Assembly (NCBI GenBank): GCA_016935365.1
Contig: JAFGRB010000296.1
Location: 1-34,711 of the forward strand
Length of the DNA: 34,711 bases
Origin: Deltaproteobacteria bacterium
GTDB lineage: Bacteria; Myxococcota; B64-G9
Direction: 5' to 3'
Shown: one piece after another, positions 1-6,470 of the stretch
How the letters are laid out: each line of letters starts with the position of its first letter
How positions within the stretch are numbered: the stretch's first letter is position 1
Made by a program: the position numbers and the translations under genes
Notes under the pieces: generated by a model
What the model saw: the letters and a program-made list of their open reading frames with translations, nothing else
The model's database searches: none
Told to the model about the DNA's origin: nothing

Positions 1-43
1 CAGCTTCACCCCAAAACGACCGCCCTTCGGGCGGCTAGCCCTG

Positions 44-78
44 AAAACAAACGCGGCTTGGAAAGCCGCGCTTGTTTT
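44..78. terminator. Long perfect hairpin, probable bidirectional terminator
   Basis: An inverted repeat pairs AAAACAA plus CGCGGCTT (44-50, 52-59) with AAGCCGCG plus TTGTTTT (63-70, 72-78) around a 3-base loop, with one A/C mismatch. The A-rich left flank and T-rich right flank give a U tract on either strand, as in bidirectional Rho-independent terminators. A shorter GC hairpin (20-34, CCGCCC/GGGCGG) lies just before it. It separates darT from whatever lies left of the window. Confidence 0.75.
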
Positions 79-232
79 AGGACTAGAAACATTCAGGAGA
101 GGGGCGGAGAATCACGGTGGTCGAGCCGGGATGGCCATCTCCACGTGATTGTGATAACGAAAGCGTGTCCCAACGCCGGGACATTTCAAGCGTTCTTCGC
201 AGTCCTTCCAGGGGCTGGATGTAGATAGATGA

Positions 233-901
233 GTGGATTGTCAAGAAGGGCGTGATTTGAAGGCGAAGACGAAGACAACCCGGATATACCGCATGCTCCA
301 CGTGGACAACCTCCCGGTCGTCCTGAAGCGTGGAGGCATGCACGCCCCCAATCACGTCCCTGACGACGGGCTTACCTACCACACCATCCACAGCCTCGAA
401 GTGCAGGCCAAGCGCCGCGTGCGTTTAATTCCCTGCGGGCCCGGCGGCACCGTCCACGACTACGTACCGTTTTACTTCGGACCCCTCTCGCCGATGCTGC
501 TGCAGCTCAAGACCGATCAAGTGCCTGGCTACGACGAGGGCCAGGAGCCGCTCCTCTACCTGGTGAGCGCTGCCGAGCTGATCGCCTCGAGCGGGGCCGG
601 ATTCGTCTTCTCGGATGGACACGGCATCGCCGCCATCACCAGCTGGTTCGACAGCCTGGACGATCTCGACAAGGTCGATTGGAACATGGTCGGTGAGAAG
701 TACTGGGCAGACAAACCGAGCGACAACGACCGCCAGCGGCGCAAGCAGGCGGAGTTCCTGGTCCACAGATTCTGCGGCTGGAACCTGATCCAGGTCGTCG
801 CGGTATTAGACGCCCAGATGAAGAAGCGGGTCGAGAAGATCCTGTCGCAGTTCGTCGGCCATCAGCCCAGGGTTGAAGTCAGACGCGAGTTGTACTATTG
901 A
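233..901 (+). CDS. darT: DarT-like DNA ADP-ribosyltransferase toxin
   Basis: The 222-residue product matches the DarT family (formerly DUF4433), toxins that ADP-ribosylate thymidine in single-stranded DNA using NAD+. Visible landmarks are the N-terminal RIYRMLHVDNL stretch (about residues 17-27), the YVPFYF..LSPML segment (77-89), and RRKQAEFLV (169-177), whose Glu174 corresponds to the catalytic glutamate of the family. Length is normal and the frame is intact. The frame opens at GTG 233; a TTG at 257 has a better Shine-Dalgarno (AAGAAGGG at 243-250) and would still keep the conserved start of the domain, so the true start is uncertain. It is followed 19 bases later by the matching antitoxin gene, as expected for darTG. 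The family assignment is secure; activity is inferred. Confidence 0.92.
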   Translation: MDCQEGRDLKAKTKTTRIYRMLHVDNLPVVLKRGGMHAPNHVPDDGLTYHTIHSLEVQAKRRVRLIPCGPGGTVHDYVPFYFGPLSPMLLQLKTDQVPGYDEGQEPLLYLVSAAELIASSGAGFVFSDGHGIAAITSWFDSLDDLDKVDWNMVGEKYWADKPSDNDRQRRKQAEFLVHRFCGWNLIQVVAVLDAQMKKRVEKILSQFVGHQPRVEVRRELYY

Positions 902-920
902 TTTGACGTAGGAGCGGGGC

Positions 921-1955
921 ATGCTCGAGCACAGGACCGGCAACATCCTGCAAGCCGATGCAGAGGCGCTGGTCAATACGGTCAACTGCGTAGGCTTCAT
1001 GGGCAAGGGCATCGCCCTCCAGTTCAAGCTGGCTTATCCGGAAAACTACGAGGCCTACCGCAAAGCATGCGCCAAGACCCTGGTAAAGCCGGGGCGGATG
1101 TTCGTCCACGAGACCTCTGCCCTGGTGGGCCCGCGCTACATCATCAACTTCCCCACCAAGAGACACTGGCGGGGCAAGTCGCGGATGGAGGACATCCAGC
1201 AGGGGCTCGAGGCCCTGGTGTCGGAGGTCCGGCAGCGCGGGATCACCTCCATCGCCGTCCCTCCGCTGGGCTGCGGGCTCGGCGGGCTGGACTGGAGCGA
1301 GGTTCGCCCGCTGATCGAGCGAGCCTTCAGCGCCCTGCCCGATGTCAGGGTGTTGATCTACGAACCGGCTCAGCCTCCGGCCCCGGCCGCCCGGCCCGTT
1401 GCCACCAGGCCTCCGAAGATGACCCCGGCGCGGGCCCTCTTCATCAAGGCCATGGACCTGTACTCCGATTTCCAGTACCGGCTGACCCAGCTCGAGATCC
1501 AGAAGCTCGCCTACTTCCTCCAGGAGGCGGGCGAGCCGCTGCGCCTGCGATTCAAGGCCGGGCACTATGGCCCTTACGCGGACAACCTCAACAAGGTACT
1601 GGAGCGCATCGAGGGGCACTTCACCAGGGGGTTCACCGGCTCTCGAAGCCCAGACGTGGAGATCCAGCTGCTGGAAGGAGCCGCGGACAAGGCCGAGGCG
1701 TATCTTGCCGAGCACGAGCAGTCCCGGCAACGCCTGGACCGGGTGGCGCAGCTCATCGAGGGGTTCGAGACGCCCTACGGCATGGAGCTGCTCGCCTCGC
1801 TCCACTGGGTGACAGCCCACCAGGAGCCGAAGCCCGCGGGCGTGGATGAGGCCATCTCCAGGGTCCACCAATGGAACAGACGCAAGCGAGATCTCCTCAA
1901 GCCGCAGCACCTTCGCGTGGCCTGGCAGCACCTGTCGGATCAGCAGTGGTTATAG
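921..1955 (+). CDS. darG: DarG-like macrodomain antitoxin
   Basis: The 344-residue product has an N-terminal macrodomain (about 1-150), with the NTVNCVGFMGKGIA nucleotide-binding segment, the NFPTKRHWR segment and the GCGLGGLDW loop typical of DarG, which removes ADP-ribose from thymidine in DNA. After a Pro/Ala-rich linker (about 150-170), a C-terminal domain follows (LEIQKLAYFLQEAG and HYGPYADNL at about 185-220). In DarG the C-terminal region binds and blocks DarT directly. The ATG at 921 follows AGGAGCGGGG at good spacing. It lies 19 bases after darT and is surely co-transcribed with it. Toxin-first order is the usual darTG order. Both domains look intact, so this is probably an active anti-phage/toxin-antitoxin module. 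Confidence 0.93.
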   Translation: MLEHRTGNILQADAEALVNTVNCVGFMGKGIALQFKLAYPENYEAYRKACAKTLVKPGRMFVHETSALVGPRYIINFPTKRHWRGKSRMEDIQQGLEALVSEVRQRGITSIAVPPLGCGLGGLDWSEVRPLIERAFSALPDVRVLIYEPAQPPAPAARPVATRPPKMTPARALFIKAMDLYSDFQYRLTQLEIQKLAYFLQEAGEPLRLRFKAGHYGPYADNLNKVLERIEGHFTRGFTGSRSPDVEIQLLEGAADKAEAYLAEHEQSRQRLDRVAQLIEGFETPYGMELLASLHWVTAHQEPKPAGVDEAISRVHQWNRRKRDLLKPQHLRVAWQHLSDQQWL

Positions 1956-2016
1956 CGGGAGGAGGCCGGGCTCACGCCGGACTCGCTACTCGTCGTGCGA
2001 CCGAGGGGGCTGGTGT

Positions 2017-2811
2017 TCACGCCTCGGGCACGGCCCTGGCCAGGCGTGCGAGCGCCTCGCGGAGCCTGGAGCGGGGGATGCCCGCGAGCTCGATCGCCAT
2101 CTCGGGGTCTGTGCCCTTGCCGGTCTTTACCGAGAGCTTCGCCTCGGGGGCGATGGCGCGAAGCGAGCGCAGGGCCTCGGCCTGCCAGGCGGGCTTCGGC
2201 TGGCTCCCGGGCAAGGGGCGGGGCTTCTGCTGCACGCGCTGGATCTGGATTCGCTGGCGCTGGGCTGCGCCCTTGATCTCGCGGACGGTGGCGTCCTTGA
2301 ACGGCTTGATGACGGTCTTGCCGTCCTTGCGGGTCTCGACCTGGTAGGCGAGCACGTCGATCGGTCTGTCCTCCTCGGGTGTGGACGCGGCCAGCTCGAT
2401 GGCGGCCATCAGCTTGCTCTGCCCGTGCTTGCGGGCGAGCTCGCGGCTGAAGTTCTTCGCCAGGTCCATGAGCCGGTAGGCCGTGCTCTTGCCGATGTCG
2501 ACGCCCTTCTTGCCGAGGTACTGCTCGAAGGACTCGAAGCCGGCCTGGGTGTAGAGCGCCCGGTCGTGGACGCGGAGCAGGCATTGGCCCAGGTCCCAGA
2601 AGCGCTCGCCGATCTCCTCTTTCAGGCGGAGGATCTTCGTGGTCTCGCGGGCGAGATCGGGCTCGGGGTCGGATTTGGGTTGGAGGGGCGTTGCGGGTTT
2701 GAGCGGCTTTGCGGGCTTCAGCGGGGTTGCCTTGATGGGCTTGGGCTTGAGTGGCTTCAGAGGCTTGATGGGCTTGGTTGTACGCAGGGGTTTGAGGGAT
2801 TTTTGGGGCAT
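2017..2811 (-). CDS. Lys-Pro-rich protein, putative DNA-binding
   Basis: The product has 264 residues with a strong GGAGGT Shine-Dalgarno before the ATG at 2811. Residues 1-45 are a low-complexity tract of repeated KPLKP/KPIK units, strongly basic and probably disordered. The rest is predicted mainly helical: a helical segment (about 55-80, KILRLKEEIGERFWDLG) precedes a region resembling a helix-turn-helix (about 100-130, VDIGKSTAYRLMDLAKNF). The C-terminal part (SRLREALARLARAV) is helical too. I do not recognise a named family with certainty; the helical core resembles proteins of unknown function seen in myxobacterial genomes. A DNA-binding or nucleoid role is inferred from the basic tail and the possible HTH. 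The gene converges on darG with 61 bases between the stops. Confidence 0.75.
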   Translation of the reverse strand: MPQKSLKPLRTTKPIKPLKPLKPKPIKATPLKPAKPLKPATPLQPKSDPEPDLARETTKILRLKEEIGERFWDLGQCLLRVHDRALYTQAGFESFEQYLGKKGVDIGKSTAYRLMDLAKNFSRELARKHGQSKLMAAIELAASTPEEDRPIDVLAYQVETRKDGKTVIKPFKDATVREIKGAAQRQRIQIQRVQQKPRPLPGSQPKPAWQAEALRSLRAIAPEAKLSVKTGKGTDPEMAIELAGIPRSRLREALARLARAVPEA

Positions 2812-2849
2812 GGGCGACCTCCGGTGGGGGGTTGGTGGGCAGAACCTAG

Positions 2850-3122
2850 GCACCCGGCGGAAGGGGTCGGCAAGGCATAGCCCGGATCGATCCCGCAGCC
2901 GGCGCCCGTCTCGCAGTCGCAGCGTGCCTCGCAGGTGCCGGCCAGGGGATCTTCGCCGGTCACGCAGTCCAGGCCGGGCCGGCAGCCGGCAGAAGGAATG
3001 CCGCAGGCCTCGCCCAGCTCCCCATCGCCGGCCGGGAAGCACACCCCGGTGGGCATGCAAGCGCCCCCATCATCATGGAGGCGAAGCTCATCGAGCGAGC
3101 CCGGATCGGTACCCAATGCCAA
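2850..3122 (-). pseudogene. Remnant of a Cys-rich secreted protein
   Basis: This minus-strand frame reads as a typical myxobacterial Cys-rich lipoprotein segment, with ten cysteines in about 90 codons (for example GVCFPAGDGELGEACG and GLDCVTGEDPLAGTCEARC). It has no ATG or GTG start and no signal peptide, and an in-frame stop lies just upstream at about 3132. Downstream it runs without a stop into the start of the Lys-Pro-rich gene in another frame. I read it as the surviving middle of a decayed gene. It fills most of the otherwise gene-free 2812-3169 interval, which must also hold the promoter of the gene at 3170. Confidence 0.5.
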
Positions 3123-3169
3123 GTGCTTGTGCTACACTCCCGCCTGCGATGGCAGTCGATAGGTGATCG

Positions 3170-4711
3170 ATGAGACGCTTGCTCCTCGCCTCGGCCGTCT
3201 GCCTGCAGATGGCGTGTCCGGCTTCGAGCCTCTCGGCCCCACCCGAGCGACCCGTGTTGGCCGTGTTCGACATCGAGGTCAGGGGGCCGCAGTTCACGCC
3301 CGAGACGCTCAGCCGGCTGACCGACTACCTGGGCTCGCTGATGGCGCGCAGGGGCTACCAGGTCGTGCCGCGCTCGCAGCTCAAGGAGCGGCTGCTCGAG
3401 GTCAAGAGAGGCAGCTACAGGGAATGCTTTGACGAGAGCTGCCAGATCGAGGTGGGCAAGGAGCTGGCGGCCCAGAAGACGCTCTCCGCCCAGGTGCTGA
3501 AGCTGGGCAAGAAGTGCAAGGTGGCGCTCAACCTCTTCGACCTGAAGAAGTCGGCCAGCGAGGGCGCGGGGACGGCGAGCGGGGACTGCGGAGAGGACGA
3601 GGTGGTCAGCAGCCTGGAGGCCGCGGTGAAGGACCTGTGCGGGGACGGCCTGGCGGTGGCGCCGGGCGCGGTCGCGGGCGGCCCCGGGGCGCCGGACCTC
3701 TCGGAATACGAGAGGCTCGCGGCGCAGGCTCAGGCGGAGGAAGGCAAGAGGCTGGAGGCGCAGAAGAAGGCCCGGGCCGAGATGGAGCGTTACCTGGCGT
3801 CGCTCGAGAAGGCGTGGGGCTCGGTGAGGAAGGTGGCCGGGGCGAAGGGCATGAGCCGCAAGGCGCGGGCCGGGGTTGTGCGGAAGTACCTCCAGGACTT
3901 CCCGCGGGACAACCCGCACGAGGGTGAGGCCAGGGCATGGGTGGCCGTTCTGGACCAGGACCGCGAGCCGCTCAGCCCGGAGGCCGGCAGCCGGGAGAGC
4001 ATGGTGAAGGTGCCCGCCGGCACGATGATGATGGGCTGCAGCCGGGGCGACGGGTCTTGCAGGAATGACGAGAAGCCGGCGCACGAGGTGCAGGTGAGCG
4101 CGTTCTGGATGGACCGGACCGAGGTGACCGTGGCGGCCTACCGGAACTGCGTGAAGGCCGGGGCGTGCGAGCCGCCGCACTTCGACGACGGGAAATGTCT
4201 CGTACCCTACATCGCGCCGATGAAACAGATGAAGAAGCCGTTGCCCGACTCGTTCCGGGGACACGATCACCCCGTGGTGTGCGTGGACTGGAGCCAGGCC
4301 AGCGCATACTGCCGGTGGGCGGGCAAGCGGCTGCCGACCGAGGCCGAGTGGGAGAGGGCCGCCCGGGGCGGGACCGCCGGCCCCTACTACGGCCGCATCG
4401 ACCGGATCGCCTGGATGCACCACTACGCAACGAGCCCGGTCGGCAAGAAAGAGGCCAACGCCTTAGGGCTCTTCGACATGCTGGGCAACGTGTGGGAGTG
4501 GTGCGAGGACTGGTACGGCGAGGATTACTACCAGGATTCGCCCGCCCGCGATCCGCGCGGCCCCGCGACCGGCACGCAGCGGGTCCTGCGGGGTGGCGGC
4601 TGGGACTCCGGACGGTACGTCCGGGTCTCGAGTCGTCTCGGCTCTCACCCGGGCTACACAATCGATTCCTACGGCTTCCGCTGCGCCAGCTCGCCGGCCG
4701 CCGGCGAGTAG
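3170..4711 (+). CDS. Secreted SUMF1/FGE-domain protein
   Basis: The 513-residue product has a Sec signal peptide (MRRLLLASAVCLQMAC, then a Ser/Pro region). A domain beginning VLAVFDIEVRGP (about 28-150) resembles the N-terminal TolB-like domain of many myxobacterial surface proteins. A charged, probably coiled-coil stretch follows (about 178-240). The C-terminal formylglycine-generating-enzyme-like domain (PF03781, about 275-508) shows MVKVPAGTMMMG, DRTEVTVAAYRNCV, RLPTEAEWERAARGG, NVWEWCEDWY, RVLRGGGW and YGFRCA. Such domains often serve as binding modules rather than active sulfatase-modifying enzymes, and no sulfatase gene is in the window. The ATG was chosen because it opens directly on the signal peptide. 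A fragment related to its N-terminal domain lies at 6194-6304 in opposite orientation. Confidence 0.88.
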   Translation: MRRLLLASAVCLQMACPASSLSAPPERPVLAVFDIEVRGPQFTPETLSRLTDYLGSLMARRGYQVVPRSQLKERLLEVKRGSYRECFDESCQIEVGKELAAQKTLSAQVLKLGKKCKVALNLFDLKKSASEGAGTASGDCGEDEVVSSLEAAVKDLCGDGLAVAPGAVAGGPGAPDLSEYERLAAQAQAEEGKRLEAQKKARAEMERYLASLEKAWGSVRKVAGAKGMSRKARAGVVRKYLQDFPRDNPHEGEARAWVAVLDQDREPLSPEAGSRESMVKVPAGTMMMGCSRGDGSCRNDEKPAHEVQVSAFWMDRTEVTVAAYRNCVKAGACEPPHFDDGKCLVPYIAPMKQMKKPLPDSFRGHDHPVVCVDWSQASAYCRWAGKRLPTEAEWERAARGGTAGPYYGRIDRIAWMHHYATSPVGKKEANALGLFDMLGNVWEWCEDWYGEDYYQDSPARDPRGPATGTQRVLRGGGWDSGRYVRVSSRLGSHPGYTIDSYGFRCASSPAAGE

Positions 4712-4724
4712 GGTGGAACGTGAA

Positions 4725-4741
4725 CTCGCCCTCTGGGCGAG
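4725..4741. terminator. Hairpin between convergent genes
   Basis: CTCGCCC (4725-4731) pairs with GGGCGAG (4735-4741) around a TCT loop, followed by CTTGATTATT. The hairpin sits between the stop at 4711 and the end of the opposing gene at 4747, where a shared terminator is expected. The T tract is weak. Confidence 0.5.
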
Positions 4742-4746
4742 CTTGA

Positions 4747-6183
4747 TTATTCGGGTCGGCTTCTTTCGGGCCTTCTCCGGGTGTACCTCTTCCACCGCGG
4801 CTCTCGTTCCAAGATCTGCAGGACGAGCTTTCTGTCCATCCTCTTGTCCAAGCTCCAACGAGCGAGATGGATGGCTTCCTTGTGCTTTGCCGCAAGATGG
4901 GGTTCCAGCTCCTCGTAGATACCCGTCGGGTCGGTCCTGAGCCGCCGCTCGAACTCGTAGAATGCGTCGACCGTGGCGTCCTGTCCGACCATGGACATGA
5001 TGGCGGGGGCATTCACGGGCACGGGAATGTCGACCTTGGCCAAGACCTCGCCCAGAGAAGTGCGGACGCCCATGTCGGGATGCTCGAAGCGGACTGCCGC
5101 GATCTCCTGGACCAGATCCCAGGCCCGGTGTCTGAGAGACAGAGTGGCGGCCATGACCTTGATGACATCGTAATCCGCTTGAAAGACTGGCTTGTCGGCC
5201 TCCTCGCGAAAGCGCCTCATCAGCAGCTCGGGCGTCACACTGGGCGACGAGAGCCACCTCGCAAACGCTTCGATCTGGGCAAATGGCATGGAATAGCCGC
5301 TATTGAGCCGCATTTTCTCGACCACCAGGGGCGCATGCGGAGTGGGACCCAGCACTTCACAGCAGGCTTCCCACAGCGGTCGAGGCATGCCGCCCTTTTG
5401 GGCCGCGTGCCGACACAGCTCGATCGTTTTTTGCGTGTCCAGCTTCGCGGCCAGAACAAGCATCTCTTGCAGCGCGAAAGGAGGGCTGTCGAATAGGCAC
5501 GCATTGCTGCGACAAGCGTTCTTGATTCTGCGCGCGCTCTTGAACTTGCCGGGATCGAGGCAATGGAAGCCCGACTCCTGCACGCGATCGAGCAGGGCCT
5601 CGTCGGGGGCACTGCGCAGAAAAGCCAAGAGCTCCTCCAGGATCTCCCGGACCTCTTCCATGCCCGAAAAGAACTCTTCCGATGTCCTGGGAATCTCGGA
5701 TCTTGCCAGATCGCCTATTCTCCTCTCGAGCCAGGCCTCCATCTGTTTGACCTCTTCGTCCCCGGCGATGGCCTTCTCCTCGGCCGGGGTCAGTTTCTCG
5801 AAAGAGGTCGTCTCTCCCAGCTCCAGGGCGTAGGCCATTCCCGGACCGGCCGTGATCCAGCCGTAGAAGTACACTCGCCCCCGCGCCCCGACGGTGTGGG
5901 CGGCGGCCAGCGCCCCGGCCAAATCCCCGGCCCAATCGAGATAGGTGTCGTTGTCGAAGAGCGCACGCAGGGACCAGGTCTTGCCCTTGGCCACCATGCT
6001 GCAAATCGATAGGACATCTTTGGATAGAGCATCCAGCAACTGCCCGACACCCGTACAGGTCTTTTGCGGTTCGGGGAATCCCTCCGGGCTCGCTATGTCG
6101 AAGCTCGGCGGCAGCCGTCGCCAGCGCTTTCTCGCTTTGGCGTCGATGGACAGTGTTCCGACGACTGCAATATCCCACCCCAT
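4747..6183 (-). CDS. Hypothetical protein, mostly helical
   Basis: The product is 478 residues from the ATG at 6183, which has AAGGAG at good spacing; a longer frame upstream lacks similar support. I do not recognise the family. The N-terminus (MGWDIAVVGTLSIDAKARKRW) and a hydrophobic strand-rich part around GRVYFYGWITAGPGMAYALELG suggest an alpha/beta N-terminal domain. The C-terminal two thirds are helical and HEAT-like in texture (LRSAPDEALLDRV, ARWLSSPSVTPELLMRRF, AHLARW-type helices). No signal peptide or membrane segment is seen, so it is probably cytoplasmic. Its DNA is clearly richer in A/T than most of its neighbours, and it starts 10 bases after a broken gene fragment. Both facts point to arrival by transfer or rearrangement. 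Proteins of similar layout occur beside immunity-type genes in myxobacteria, but I cannot assign that role here. Confidence 0.8.
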   Translation of the reverse strand: MGWDIAVVGTLSIDAKARKRWRRLPPSFDIASPEGFPEPQKTCTGVGQLLDALSKDVLSICSMVAKGKTWSLRALFDNDTYLDWAGDLAGALAAAHTVGARGRVYFYGWITAGPGMAYALELGETTSFEKLTPAEEKAIAGDEEVKQMEAWLERRIGDLARSEIPRTSEEFFSGMEEVREILEELLAFLRSAPDEALLDRVQESGFHCLDPGKFKSARRIKNACRSNACLFDSPPFALQEMLVLAAKLDTQKTIELCRHAAQKGGMPRPLWEACCEVLGPTPHAPLVVEKMRLNSGYSMPFAQIEAFARWLSSPSVTPELLMRRFREEADKPVFQADYDVIKVMAATLSLRHRAWDLVQEIAAVRFEHPDMGVRTSLGEVLAKVDIPVPVNAPAIMSMVGQDATVDAFYEFERRLRTDPTGIYEELEPHLAAKHKEAIHLARWSLDKRMDRKLVLQILEREPRWKRYTRRRPERSRPE

Positions 6184-6193
6184 GCCTCGCTCC

Positions 6194-6304
6194 TTATTCG
6201 AGTTGCACCGCTTTCGTGCCCGAAAGATAGTCCGCCAGGGCCCTGCGGGCCTCGGCGCCGAGGCGAATCCGGTGCACCTCAATGTCGAAGACGGCCACGA
6301 TCGG
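6194..6304 (-). pseudogene. Fragment of an AVFDIE-type N-terminal domain
   Basis: The minus strand encodes PIVAVFDIEVHRIRLGAEAR followed by RALADYL and then a TAA. It aligns with PVLAVFDIEVRGPQFTPETL plus SRLTDYL of the SUMF1-domain protein at 3170, with about half of the positions identical. The frame continues upstream to about 6466 without any ATG-led signal peptide and without recognisable sequence. The piece is therefore a truncated paralogue. The stop lies immediately before the Shine-Dalgarno of the 4747-6183 gene. The wider interval 6184-6470 contains nothing else I can support. Confidence 0.55.
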
Positions 6305-6470
6305 CCCCTGACCGCCCAGGGCGGTCCACGGCAGCGATCGCTTCAGGACCGGCCTCACTGCGGTCACATGGCATCTCAAGAACCACCGTGAGATCTCGGA
6401 CGACGAGCGGGAGGAGCTCGGCATCGAGCTCTCCGGGGCGAGCGCGTAAGGGCGAAGCGACCACAACGAC

